Below are positions 1 to 12,058 of a DNA stretch of 64,000 bases, piece after piece. A model generated the notes under the pieces. That model had not been told where the DNA came from. It made no database searches and saw nothing but the letters and a program-made list of their open reading frames with translations. Source of the DNA: Comamonadaceae bacterium (GTDB lineage: Bacteria > Pseudomonadota > Gammaproteobacteria > Burkholderiales > Burkholderiaceae_C); the NCBI GenBank assembly GCA_947450645.1, contig CANFWH010000006.1:1-64000 (forward strand). The letters are read 5' to 3'. The position numbers and the translations under genes were made by a program. The first letter of the stretch is position 1; each line of letters starts with the position of its first letter.

Positions 1-996
1 AAGCCTTGCTGCAACTGGCACGGGCACATCCTCTGTTCCGCGCCAAGCCAGTTTTTGCGATTCGTCTTTTGAATCGCTTTTGGCAGTGTCGGCAATTTCC
101 ACCAGCCGCTCGCCAGCATCCGGTCTGCGATTGAGCACCACATCTTCCACGCGCTCGCGCAGGGTAGGCTCTAGGTCGTCATATACGCCCACCATGCCCG
201 CATTCACAATGCCCATGTCCATACCAGCCTTAATGGCGTGGTACAAAAACACCGTGTGAATCGCCTCGCGCACGGGGTCGTTGCCGCGGAACGAAAAGCT
301 CACATTCGACACGCCACCCGACACCTTTGCGCCGGGCAGATTTTCTTTTATCCAGAGCGTAGCATTAATGAAATCCACCGCGTAGTTGTTGTGCTCTTCA
401 ATGCCTGTGGCAATGGCAAAAATGTTGGGGTCAAAAATAATGTCTTCGGGTGGAAAATCCACCGTATCAACAAGCAGGCGATACGCCCGCTCGCAAATTT
501 CAATCTTGCGCTCGTAAGTGTCGGCTTGCCCCTTCTCGTCAAACGCCATCACCACAGCCGCTGCGCCGTAGCGACGTAGCAGCTTGGCTTGGTGCAAAAA
601 CTGCGCCTCGCCTTCCTTCATGCTGATCGAGTTCACAATGCCCTTGCCCTGCACGCAGCGCAGCCCCGCTTCAATCACGCTCCATTTAGACGAGTCAATC
701 ATGATTGGCACGCGCGAAATATCGGGCTCAGAGGCAATCAGATTAAGGAATCGCACCATCGCGGCTTGGCTATCCAGCATCGCCTCATCCATATTGATGT
801 CAATCACCTGCGCGCCGTTTTCCACCTGCTGACGCGCCACGGAGAGCGCGGCCTCAAACTCACCATTCAAAATCATGCGCGCAAAAGCCTTAGAGCCCGT
901 CACGTTCGTGCGCTCGCCAATGTTGACAAACAGCGACCCCTCGCCAACGCTAAATGGCTCAAGACCTGACAGTTTCATGGGTTGTGGTTTAGACAT
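1..996 (-). CDS. metH: Methionine synthase, pterin/cobalamin half (split MetH), 3' end cut off by the window
   Basis: Cobalamin-dependent methionine synthase moves a methyl group from methyl-tetrahydrofolate through B12 to homocysteine in the cytosol. Translating the minus strand from the ATG at 996 gives [20 protein letters not shown], then [15 protein letters not shown] and [18 protein letters not shown]-type pterin-binding motifs. These match E. coli MetH from about residue 340 onward. The homocysteine-binding first third is missing, so this is the second half of a split enzyme, as is common in Burkholderiales. The cobalamin and reactivation domains should lie beyond position 1. The ribosome-binding sequence AAGG is 6 bases before the ATG and lies in a hairpin. 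The partner half is not adjacent; an unrelated GTPase gene lies upstream. Confidence 0.93.
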   Translation of the reverse strand, partial: MSKPQPMKLSGLEPFSVGEGSLFVNIGERTNVTGSKAFARMILNGEFEAALSVARQQVENGAQVIDINMDEAMLDSQAAMVRFLNLIASEPDISRVPIMIDSSKWSVIEAGLRCVQGKGIVNSISMKEGEAQFLHQAKLLRRYGAAAVVMAFDEKGQADTYERKIEICERAYRLLVDTVDFPPEDIIFDPNIFAIATGIEEHNNYAVDFINATLWIKENLPGAKVSGGVSNVSFSFRGNDPVREAIHTVFLYHAIKAGMDMGIVNAGMVGVYDDLEPTLRERVEDVVLNRRPDAGERLVEIADTAKSDSKDESQKLAWRGTEDVPVPVAARL

Positions 997-999
997 TCC

Positions 1000-1024
1000 T
1001 CACCTTGTATCTTCAAAAAGGTGA
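1000..1024 (-). promoter_or_regulatory. Hairpin covering the metH ribosome-binding site
   Basis: Read on the minus strand, TCACCTT and AAGGTGA form a perfect 7-bp stem with an 11-base loop. The 3' arm contains the AAGG(TGAGG) ribosome-binding sequence and ends 3 bases before the metH ATG at 996. Folding would hide the ribosome-binding site. It could be translational control or chance; no known riboswitch consensus is visible. Confidence 0.45.
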
Positions 1025-1042
1025 GCGTGGTTGCTGTGGATG

Positions 1043-1094
1043 ACTTCCCAAGCCTAACAACTGTGGATAGCTGCTGCAACGCTCCTTGGGAAGT
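1043..1094. repeat. 10-bp perfect inverted repeat at the 3' end of the GTPase gene
   Basis: ACTTCCCAAG at 1043-1052 and CTTGGGAAGT at 1085-1094 are exact reverse complements separated by 32 bases. The right arm abuts the TAA stop of the GTPase gene. There is no T-run, so it is not a classic intrinsic terminator. It may be an mRNA-end structure or an insertion boundary of the accessory gene. Confidence 0.5.
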
Positions 1095-3397
1095 TAGATT
1101 TTAACGCGGCGAGCTATGGTTAGTTTTTTGGGTGGTGGTTTATCCTCGTTATGCAATGATATTTTTTGTATTTGTTGTTCAATTGCGCTTATTGAATCAT
1201 TAACAACTGTTTTCACTTCGTTTAAAAACTCATGTGCCAAGCGGTCTCCACGTGCATCTGGGATTGGTACTCCTCGTTCATAGATTCCCTCAATACGCAT
1301 CTTTCGCTCAGATGCACTGCCATTACCTCGAAACGAGTAAGCCTCATGCCATATAGGTTGCGGTTGTTCTCGAAGGCGGCGAGAACTTAGTTTAGGCAGT
1401 TGCTGAGTCACGGCGGCTTTTATTTGGTCGATCGTGTCGCGTTTTTGCTCTTCCGTTGGCTTGCCAATCCACCCAATTGGTGTTTCTAAAAAACGTGAAA
1501 TTGCACTAGAAAGAGATGCAATTAGATTAGATGTTGGGCGAAGCCAGAAACCATCATTCCAACCTTCCGCATATCGGCGAGCTAGAGCTTTTTGTGACTG
1601 CCAAGATACAGGTTTGAAGTGCGGCTGAGGGATGATATTTAAATATCCTTGCCATTGCCTTCTAAAGTCTCGCGCAGCCTCCTGAATAGCCAATACGAGA
1701 TTGTCTTGACTATATTCTGGGAATGCAACAGGCTCAAATAGTGGAGGTTGTGCCGATGCTAAATGGGCAAGTAGTTTATTTAACTCAGGTACAGCAGGTT
1801 TAGGATCGGCTTCATCGATTCGTCCAACGTAGAAAGTACTTGTGCGTAGGTGATCTAGAAGATAGCGAGCAGCTTCTATTGAAACGTTTTTGGCTAATTG
1901 ATTTTCAATGCTGTTACGCAGCCCACCAAAGACATGATCAAGCTTAGCTTGGCCCTTTAAGTTATCGCCTTTCACGACATCCATGTGCGTGAACACGACT
2001 GCTAGTTTTCGCGTGTTTCCCGTATTAACAATAGCTTCTAAGGCTTTGCCTGCTGTAAATTTTTCGCCATTTTTTGCACTATCCACGAGTAAAGCAATAT
2101 CAGCGTCGTGCAGCAAGGCCAAGACTTGCTCGGGCATATCGGCTGTTGCATCGGCTTTGTGTCCTAGCCCTTCTGTATCAATCAAAACAAGGCGTGCTGT
2201 TTGATCTGCCCACGCGGGTTTAAATGGGCCGATCACGCGTAGACCATTCACAAGGGGAGTTAAAAGCTTGCCCCATGCTTGATGGGAAATACCAGAGAAA
2301 AACTTAATGACGGTCAGAAAGTGAGCACGTTCACTTGACTTGACTTTGATGCGCCAAGCGTTTGGCCAGCCTGTTGTTGTTTTTTCAAATTGCCCACTAC
2401 GCACATATGCGAATTTTGTTCTTAACTCATCTAAGATGTCGGAGACGAGCTCAAGAAATTCATCTGATGCTACTGCTTGTTCCTCAATGGTATCTAGTGC
2501 GGCGCTTCGATCCGCCGGGGTCATCTCTTCGATTTGATCGGGGCCTGTTGCTTCAACTTCAACTTTGAGTCGCTTTGCTAGCATGACCACGCGGGCGATG
2601 CAGTCATTTAGAAATTTTCGACTTAGCGCCTTTTCATCAGCACTAAGGCTCGATTCAGCATCTGTGTTTTCATCCTCATCAGTCTCATCATCATATGGAT
2701 CAACTTCTGTAATGCCATCTTGGGTAAAGTCCCCTAGCAGATACTTTAATCTGAAGCGCATGTCGCTTTTTTCTAGCATTGAAAGTGCTACTTTTTTTGA
2801 ATCACCGCTCACTGCTTCAAGAATGGCGGATGAAAGTGATTCTTCAATTTCAAATCGAGCCTCATGTTCTGACATAAATGTAACGACAGCTTCATAGTGG
2901 TCGCCACTATTTGTTGCAATTTCAGTCGGAAAAGTTGTAGTTCGATTGACAGAAGTGGAGGGAAACCTTTCAGTTTCAGGATGAGTTCCAATTAGTTGAC
3001 GCAGAAGTGTTGTTTTTCCAGCGCCTGGCACACCAATCAATGCGACCCGTGCATATCCGTCATGGCGTGATGGTAGCGGCAATAATTTGTCGCGCAGTGC
3101 TAGCGGCATGCCAATGCGAGGAGCAATCTCGCCATAGAAAATTTCGATAACCTTATCGTCGTAACGCTTGCCAGCTTCGTTCGTGGAGCTCACAGACCAG
3201 AGTGATGGGTCGGCAAGTAATTGATTAAGTTGCTCGACTAGGCGGAGTGCCTCTGTTTGATCTTCTGTGCCTAAGCCTTTACGTATTTTCCTGCCTGGCT
3301 TGTTGCTGGCATCATTTCGTAAGGGATGTCGAAACTCAACCAGCCATGACTTCCTACCTGGATTCTGTTTCGCGGCTGCTTTATATGTTTGCACCAT
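1094..3397 (-). CDS. Large P-loop GTPase-like protein with an integrase-arm-like N-terminal domain, function unknown
   Basis: About 767 aa; I do not recognise a named family. The start at 3397 (MVQTYK) is chosen because AAGGAG lies 7 bases upstream. Residues about 17-65 (a SWLVEF strand, a GRKIRKGLGT turn, then a TEALRLVEQL helix) resemble the small DNA-binding arm domain of tyrosine integrases. Then come a Walker A/G1 motif GVPGAGKT (122-129), a possible switch I Thr-rich stretch (147-157), an acidic insert (232-246), G3 DTEGLGH (407-413) and a G4-like THMD (470-473). About 280 residues separate G1 and G3, far more than in Ras-like proteins, as in large regulatory or dynamin-like GTPases. 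The gene looks more AT-rich than its neighbours (about 43% GC in one sampled line) and separates metH from dut, which suggests transfer. A defence role is possible but unproven. Confidence 0.75.
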   Translation of the reverse strand: MVQTYKAAAKQNPGRKSWLVEFRHPLRNDASNKPGRKIRKGLGTEDQTEALRLVEQLNQLLADPSLWSVSSTNEAGKRYDDKVIEIFYGEIAPRIGMPLALRDKLLPLPSRHDGYARVALIGVPGAGKTTLLRQLIGTHPETERFPSTSVNRTTTFPTEIATNSGDHYEAVVTFMSEHEARFEIEESLSSAILEAVSGDSKKVALSMLEKSDMRFRLKYLLGDFTQDGITEVDPYDDETDEDENTDAESSLSADEKALSRKFLNDCIARVVMLAKRLKVEVEATGPDQIEEMTPADRSAALDTIEEQAVASDEFLELVSDILDELRTKFAYVRSGQFEKTTTGWPNAWRIKVKSSERAHFLTVIKFFSGISHQAWGKLLTPLVNGLRVIGPFKPAWADQTARLVLIDTEGLGHKADATADMPEQVLALLHDADIALLVDSAKNGEKFTAGKALEAIVNTGNTRKLAVVFTHMDVVKGDNLKGQAKLDHVFGGLRNSIENQLAKNVSIEAARYLLDHLRTSTFYVGRIDEADPKPAVPELNKLLAHLASAQPPLFEPVAFPEYSQDNLVLAIQEAARDFRRQWQGYLNIIPQPHFKPVSWQSQKALARRYAEGWNDGFWLRPTSNLIASLSSAISRFLETPIGWIGKPTEEQKRDTIDQIKAAVTQQLPKLSSRRLREQPQPIWHEAYSFRGNGSASERKMRIEGIYERGVPIPDARGDRLAHEFLNEVKTVVNDSISAIEQQIQKISLHNEDKPPPKKLTIARRVKI

Positions 3398-3410
3398 TTC
3401 ATTTCTCCTT

Positions 3411-3484
3411 TGATGTTCCAAGATGTGCCAATAATAGCACATTTAATTTCGAAGTGAAATTTATTGGAACATCTTGGAACATCA
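3411..3484 (-). promoter_or_regulatory. Inverted and tandem repeat operator-like promoter of the GTPase gene
   Basis: TGATGTTCCAAGATG at 3411-3425 and its exact reverse complement ending at 3484 form long arms; the match extends to 24 bp with one mismatch. Each arm is itself a tandem repeat of GATGTTCCAA (one copy in the left arm has GATGTGCCAA). Between the arms lies AATTTC-GAAGT-GAAATT. On the minus strand an extended -10 (TGCTATTAT, hexamer 3431-3436) sits at the inner edge of the downstream arm, so the arms bracket the core promoter. This arrangement fits a repressor operator. The GTPase ribosome-binding site (3405-3410) follows directly. Confidence 0.6.
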
Positions 3485-3592
3485 AAATAATGTAAATGCA
3501 TATCGACCTGGATTGCACCAGGAGGTAAAGCTTGGCTAAGTTGGGTCTTTCCTCCCAACTGAAACCCTCATCGCATACACAGCAGATACGAC

Positions 3593-4039
3593 CTATTTCT
3601 TTCCCGTAGACCCATACCCACCTTCGCCGCGCTCAGAAGCTGGAAACTCGCTCACCACATTAAACGTAGCCTGCACCACAGGCACGATCACGAGTTGCGC
3701 GAGGCGCTCCATGGGCTCGATGGTGAAGGCTGTATCGCTGCGGTTCCATGCGCTCACCATCAGTTGGCCTTGGTAGTCGGAGTCGATGAGGCCGACCAAG
3801 TTGCCCAGCACGATGCCGTGTTTGTGCCCCAGCCCCGAGCGCGGCAGGATGAGCGCAGCGTAGTTGGGATCTTTTAAATACATCGCCATGCCCGTGGGTA
3901 CCAACTGCCATGCGTTGGGCGCAAGCGTGAGCGGCTCAGTCAGGCATGCCCGCAAGTCAAGCCCCGCGCTACCTGGCGTGGCATAGGCGGGCATTTGGCT
4001 ATTGAGTCGTTCGTCTAGGATTTTGATGTCGATGTTCAT
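3593..4039 (-). CDS. dut: dUTP diphosphatase (dUTPase)
   Basis: Hydrolyses dUTP to dUMP and pyrophosphate, which keeps uracil out of DNA and supplies dUMP for thymidylate synthesis; the family is a cytosolic homotrimer. The 148-aa protein carries the motifs in order: [38 protein letters not shown] and the C-terminal arm [11 protein letters not shown] that closes over the active site. The length is normal and the frame is intact. It lies 25 bp downstream of coaBC on the same strand, a conserved bacterial pairing, so the two are probably co-transcribed. Confidence 0.97.
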   Translation of the reverse strand: MNIDIKILDERLNSQMPAYATPGSAGLDLRACLTEPLTLAPNAWQLVPTGMAMYLKDPNYAALILPRSGLGHKHGIVLGNLVGLIDSDYQGQLMVSAWNRSDTAFTIEPMERLAQLVIVPVVQATFNVVSEFPASERGEGGYGSTGKK

Positions 4040-4064
4040 TCTTGATTTTTGAGCTTTAAGTTTT

Positions 4065-5315
4065 TTATTTGAGTCGTTTTGCGATTTCGATCACCAGCTC
4101 GCGTGCTAGGTGTGTCTTCGATGCCCTTGGCAATTCTTTTGTACCGTTTGCATCCACCAAAAGCAGGGCGTTGTCGTCCATGCCAAAAGTGGCGGGGCCG
4201 ATATTTCCCACCAAGAGAGGCACGTTTTTGCGTTCGCGTTTGGCTTTGGCGTGGGCTTCTAGATTTTCACTTTCGGCTGCAAAGCCAATACAGTAAAGGC
4301 TTCCCGCTAGGGCGCGTTTGGATGCGGCAACCGTCGCAAGGATATCGGTGTTCTCCACAAAGCTCATCGTTGGGGTATCACCCGAGCCATCCTTTTTGAT
4401 TTTTTGGCTCGCCGCGTTCGCTGGTCGCCAATCCGCGACTGCTGCTGTGGCGACAAAGATGTCTGCGCTATCAATGTTGGCTTGCACCGCTGCCAGCATA
4501 TCGCTCGCAGACAGCACGGAGATGTTTTTAGACCCCCTCGGGAAGCCAAGCGCTGTGCGGCCTGCCACGAGGGTGACCTCGCAGCCCGCATCCAGCATGG
4601 CCTGCGCGAGTGCGAATCCCATCTTTCCGCTGGATAAATTAGTGATGCCGCGCACAGGGTCAATCGCTTCGTAGGTCGGGCCAGCGGTTATCAGGGCGCG
4701 TTTGCCCGCTAAGGCTTTTGGTGTGAAGTGCGCCACTAAGTCAGCCAAGATTTCGTCGGCCTCCAGCATCCGACCGTCGCCTACTTCGCCGCAGGCTTGG
4801 TCGCCATTGCCAACGTCCAAGACGAATGCTCCGTCGGTTTTGAGTTGCGCCATATTGCGCTGGGTAGCAGGGTGCGCCCACATCTCGCGGTTCATGGCGG
4901 GAGCCAATATCAGCGGGACTTCAGCGGGTTTTGCAAGGCACATAAGACTCAGTAAATCATCGGCTCTGCCATGTAGCAATTTGGCCATAAAGTCGGCGCT
5001 GGCAGGGGCGATTAGCACGGCGTCAGCGCCACGCGTGAGGTTGATATGCGCCATGTTGTTGGAAATCGCGTTGCCAGAGCCATCAGTCGCCGCCTTGCTA
5101 TCCCACTGCGACGTAAACACTTCGCGGCTAGACAGCGCTTGCATGGTCACGGGGGTCATAAATTGCGTCGCCGCCTCGGTCATGACCACTTGTACCGTGG
5201 CACCTGCTTTGACGATGGCGCGGCAGAGTTCGGCGGCTTTGTACGCAGCGATGCCGCCCGTCATACCTAGGATGATGTGCTTACCTGCAAGGATGTTATT
5301 TTTTAACTGTTCCAT
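4065..5315 (-). CDS. coaBC: Bifunctional phosphopantothenoylcysteine decarboxylase / phosphopantothenate-cysteine ligase
   Basis: Catalyses two consecutive steps of coenzyme A synthesis: joining cysteine to 4'-phosphopantothenate (CoaB), then decarboxylation to 4'-phosphopantetheine (CoaC). The 416-aa protein has the N-terminal flavoprotein domain with [10 protein letters not shown] (17-26), catalytic His90 in [12 protein letters not shown] (139-142) and Cys175 in [10 protein letters not shown]. The CoaB domain follows from about 190, with [14 protein letters not shown] and the KMG nucleotide-binding segment. It forms a transcription unit with dut. Its start codon is only 11 bp from the divergent TAXI gene, so its promoter must lie inside that gene. 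Confidence 0.97.
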   Translation of the reverse strand: MEQLKNNILAGKHIILGMTGGIAAYKAAELCRAIVKAGATVQVVMTEAATQFMTPVTMQALSSREVFTSQWDSKAATDGSGNAISNNMAHINLTRGADAVLIAPASADFMAKLLHGRADDLLSLMCLAKPAEVPLILAPAMNREMWAHPATQRNMAQLKTDGAFVLDVGNGDQACGEVGDGRMLEADEILADLVAHFTPKALAGKRALITAGPTYEAIDPVRGITNLSSGKMGFALAQAMLDAGCEVTLVAGRTALGFPRGSKNISVLSASDMLAAVQANIDSADIFVATAAVADWRPANAASQKIKKDGSGDTPTMSFVENTDILATVAASKRALAGSLYCIGFAAESENLEAHAKAKRERKNVPLLVGNIGPATFGMDDNALLLVDANGTKELPRASKTHLARELVIEIAKRLK

Positions 5316-5326
5316 AATGGACGCCT

Positions 5327-6676
5327 ATGCCTCTAATTAGTCAATACTTTATCCAATACCGCACTCGACTTTATGCGACTTTCGGGCGCAGCATGGTGAT
5401 TGCTTTTTTAGCAATTATCGTGACTACAAGCGTGCTCGTATCGTCCTTGATGTTCTTTTTTGGCAGCGCCCCACCAACGTCTATTTCCATGGCCAGCGGA
5501 CCTAAAGAGAGTTCGTACTATAGAACAGCGCAACGTTACAAAGATCTTTTAGCCAAACAAGGCGTCAAAGTAAACATCATTGAGACCGATGGCTCAATCG
5601 ACAACTTGCAAAGGTTGCTCGCGCCGAACAGCAAGATTGATGTCGGCTTTGTACAAAGCAATTTGCCACCGAATACGGATGTATCGAAACTGATGTCGCT
5701 GGGCAGTATTTCTAATCAGCCGTTATTTATCTTTTACCGTGGCAAGCGTAAAACATTCTTGACTGAGTTTGCCAATCAACGCATGTGGCTTGGTCCAGAT
5801 GGAAGCGGCAACTTATTTTTATCGGAATCCTTGCTTAACATTGCGGGCGTTAAAAACGTAGAAAACCCTGCTATCAAAGCGCTTGATACCGCAGAACAAG
5901 CGGCTGATGCGTTGCTCAAGGATGAGATTGATGCAATATTCATTATGAGCGAATCGACACCTTCTGGACTAATCAAAAAACTATATAGCAGACCTGATAT
6001 TCATTTATTTAGCTTCGATCAAGCTGATGCCTATATTCGCAATTCAAAATACTTGAGCAAATTAACTGTGCCAGAAGGCTTGTTTGACCTCAAACTTAAT
6101 GTACCCGTGCAAGATACCGTGCTGCTTGCACCTTCGTTAGAGCTCATCGCTCACCCCACGCTGCATCCTGCTATTTCCGATTTGTTATTGGATGCCGCTA
6201 AAACGATTCACGGTCGTGCGGGGCGGCTGCGTAATGCAGGCGAGTTCCCCTCTCTGCAAGAACATGCTTTCGAAATCAGTCCAGAGGCGACGCGTTATTT
6301 CCAATCTGGCAAGGGCTATCTCTATGCCACTTTCCCGTTTTGGTTGGCTAGTTGGATGAGTCGTTTGCTAGCGGTGATTCTTCCTGTTTTACTACTTCTC
6401 ATTCCTGCCCTCAAAATGATTCCGTCTCTCTACCGCTGGCGTATTGAGTTCCGTATTAACCGTTGGTATGGTTTGCTGCAACCGCTAGAGCGCGATATCT
6501 TTCAGCAGCCTATCAGCTCGGACAAGCGGATAGAGCTATTGGAGCACTTAAATCAAATGGAGGCGGGCATTAACAACATCAAAGTGCCCACGGCATATGC
6601 CAGTCAGCTTTATGGCCTGCGAGAACATATTAGTTTTGTGCGGCAGCATTTGATGGGGCGAACTTTGGCTTTGTAG
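5327..6676 (+). CDS. TAXI-family TRAP solute-binding protein, membrane anchored
   Basis: A 449-aa protein with a transmembrane segment near residues 23-45, then a periplasmic TAXI domain (MASGPKESSYYRTAQRYKDL, LGPDGSGNLFLSESLL). A second hydrophobic segment (about 335-360, LAVILPVLLLLIPALKM) precedes a basic cytosolic tail. TAXI proteins normally bind small carboxylates for TRAP transporters. No TRAP membrane subunits (DctQ/DctM type) are nearby, so this is an orphan, and the double membrane anchoring may mean a sensory or scaffold role. The first ATG was taken as the start; no strong ribosome-binding site is visible. Confidence 0.8.
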   Translation: MPLISQYFIQYRTRLYATFGRSMVIAFLAIIVTTSVLVSSLMFFFGSAPPTSISMASGPKESSYYRTAQRYKDLLAKQGVKVNIIETDGSIDNLQRLLAPNSKIDVGFVQSNLPPNTDVSKLMSLGSISNQPLFIFYRGKRKTFLTEFANQRMWLGPDGSGNLFLSESLLNIAGVKNVENPAIKALDTAEQAADALLKDEIDAIFIMSESTPSGLIKKLYSRPDIHLFSFDQADAYIRNSKYLSKLTVPEGLFDLKLNVPVQDTVLLAPSLELIAHPTLHPAISDLLLDAAKTIHGRAGRLRNAGEFPSLQEHAFEISPEATRYFQSGKGYLYATFPFWLASWMSRLLAVILPVLLLLIPALKMIPSLYRWRIEFRINRWYGLLQPLERDIFQQPISSDKRIELLEHLNQMEAGINNIKVPTAYASQLYGLREHISFVRQHLMGRTLAL

Positions 6677-6711
6677 TGTTGGGTGGTGCCGGCGTCTTTT
6701 GGCTTGCCTTC

Positions 6712-9316
<2,605 letters not shown>

Positions 9317-9326
9317 TTATTTTTGA

Positions 9327-10622
<1,296 letters not shown>

Positions 10623-10664
10623 TCAAGATCGTTAAAAACAGCACTGCTACAAGCCTTATCCAGT

Positions 10665-10940
10665 ATGGCCTCCCGACTAGCTACCTACCTTTTGCTCGGA
10701 CTGCTCCTTGCGCTACAAGGGCAGCTTTGGATCGGTCGCGGCAGTGTCTTTCATGTGCGGGAGATGCAGCAAAAGCTGACGGCGCAAGAGCAAAAAAATG
10801 CGCGCGCAAAAATTGAAAACGAGCAATTGCTTGCCGATATCCGCGATCTTAAAAATGGCATGACGCTTGTCGAAGATCGCGCAAGATCTGAGCTTGGCAT
10901 GATCAAGCCCAATGAAATCTTCGTGCAATATGCCAAGTGA
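10665..10940 (+). CDS. ftsB: Cell division protein FtsB
   Basis: Small bitopic divisome protein that forms the FtsQLB complex and signals activation of septal peptidoglycan synthesis. The 91-aa protein has a short cytosolic N-terminus, one transmembrane helix (about 6-22, LATYLLLGLLLALQGQLW), a periplasmic coiled coil (about 30-65, rich in Gln, Glu and Lys) and the conserved GMTLVEDRARSELGMIKPNE segment before the end. It follows eno by 42 bp in the conserved pyrG-kdsA-eno-ftsB order. About 110 bp of convergent spacer separates it from hslO. Confidence 0.94.
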   Translation: MASRLATYLLLGLLLALQGQLWIGRGSVFHVREMQQKLTAQEQKNARAKIENEQLLADIRDLKNGMTLVEDRARSELGMIKPNEIFVQYAK

Positions 10941-11051
10941 AGAGGTAGCAACGCAACCAAAGCATTCACTGTGGAATTGCGTTTGCGATTTATGCGATGA
11001 CCCCGCTAGCGAGCGGCGCTTATTTCAAGCCCTAAAAACTAAAACTACGGC

Positions 11052-12053
11052 TCAGCCTTTTGGCGGAACTACAGACGATGCAGGCATAAACAACATGGCT
11101 GCATCAATCACGTCAAAACTATACGACTGACCACAAAAATCGCAATTGACTTGAATGCCATCGCGCTCTTCAATCATGCGCTCGGCTTCAGACTGGCCTA
11201 GGCTTCGGATGGTATTGGCGACGCGCTCCCTAGAGCAAGTGCACTGAAAGCGCGGTGCTGGGTTGGCGGGTTCGTAACGCGCAATGGGTTCCTGCCAAAA
11301 CAAGCGATGCAAAATGTCATCAATCGAAAGTGTGAGTAACTCTTCGTTCTTAATCGAAGCGGTCAAAGTTGCGATGCGATTGAAGTCTTCGTTTTTACCA
11401 ATCGCGTCTTCGTTCTCGGTACTCGTGAATGCGCCCGCTAGGTTGTTTTCACCTTTGATCGGCATCCGTTGAATCAAAATGCCAACCGCCATGTCAGCGT
11501 TTGCGGCCAATACCAGCTTGGTGTCCAGCTGTTCCGATTGCAGCATGTAGTGCTCAAGCACAGATGCAAAAGACTCTAACGGTGCGCCGTCATCGCCATA
11601 GAGTGGCACGATGCTTTGATAAGGCTGCTGGCCTTGAAATTTAACTTCGGGATCCAGCGTAATGGCACAGCGGGCTTGGTTGCCAGCATTGATGAGCTGG
11701 CTAAACGACTCGTTGCCAGATACCGCATGCACGACTTTAGCCGTGGTGCGAAACGTGAGATCAGATTTGACCTCGACCACAGCCAACTTGACGGGGCTCA
11801 TGTCCTTTTTTTCGCCGCCCATGACTTGCAAAATCAGCGAGCCATTGAACTTGATATTGCCTTGCATCAGCACCGCCGCTGCTGTCATCTTGCCCAGCAA
11901 GTTTTGGACAATTTCAGGATACTTACCTGAGCCCACCGCATCGCCGGCATGGAGTTCGCGGCGACTGAGTATTTCTTGCCACGAATCAGTGAGACGGACA
12001 ATCGCGCCGCGAACGGGCAAGCCTTCAAAAATAAATTTATGCAGTTCTGACAT
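11052..12053 (-). CDS. hslO: Redox-regulated chaperone Hsp33
   Basis: Cytosolic holdase activated by oxidative stress. Zinc release and disulfide formation at four C-terminal cysteines unfold a linker and expose substrate-binding surface. The 333-aa protein shows the redox switch as CTC (in RFQCTCSRERV) and CDFC (in VNCDFCGQSY), the CxC...CxxC pattern of the family. The N-terminal domain begins MSELHKFIFEGLPVRGAIVRL. The length is slightly above the usual 290-300 aa. It is 5 bp downstream of the carbonic anhydrase-like gene, so probably co-transcribed. Confidence 0.95.
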   Translation of the reverse strand: MSELHKFIFEGLPVRGAIVRLTDSWQEILSRRELHAGDAVGSGKYPEIVQNLLGKMTAAAVLMQGNIKFNGSLILQVMGGEKKDMSPVKLAVVEVKSDLTFRTTAKVVHAVSGNESFSQLINAGNQARCAITLDPEVKFQGQQPYQSIVPLYGDDGAPLESFASVLEHYMLQSEQLDTKLVLAANADMAVGILIQRMPIKGENNLAGAFTSTENEDAIGKNEDFNRIATLTASIKNEELLTLSIDDILHRLFWQEPIARYEPANPAPRFQCTCSRERVANTIRSLGQSEAERMIEERDGIQVNCDFCGQSYSFDVIDAAMLFMPASSVVPPKG

Positions 12054-12058
12054 CTTGT

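Noticed and set aside
1052-1099. attC-like site after the GTPase stop (GTTAGGC/ATCTAAC cores)
   Set aside because: Only 48 bp between outer ends and no complementary inner arms; real attC sites are longer and have paired L'' and L' arms. Kept only as a possible boundary.
3398-3442. 15-residue longer start of the GTPase
   Set aside because: It begins inside the inverted-repeat operator and lacks a ribosome-binding site; the ATG at 3397 has AAGGAG.
3540-3559. Hairpin AGTTGGG/CCCAACT downstream of dut as a terminator
   Set aside because: Stem of 7 bp but no T-run on the minus strand; not enough to call a terminator.
11003-11025. CCGCT/AGCGG hairpin between ftsB and hslO as a bidirectional terminator
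   Set aside because: Stem of 5 bp and no T-run on either side.
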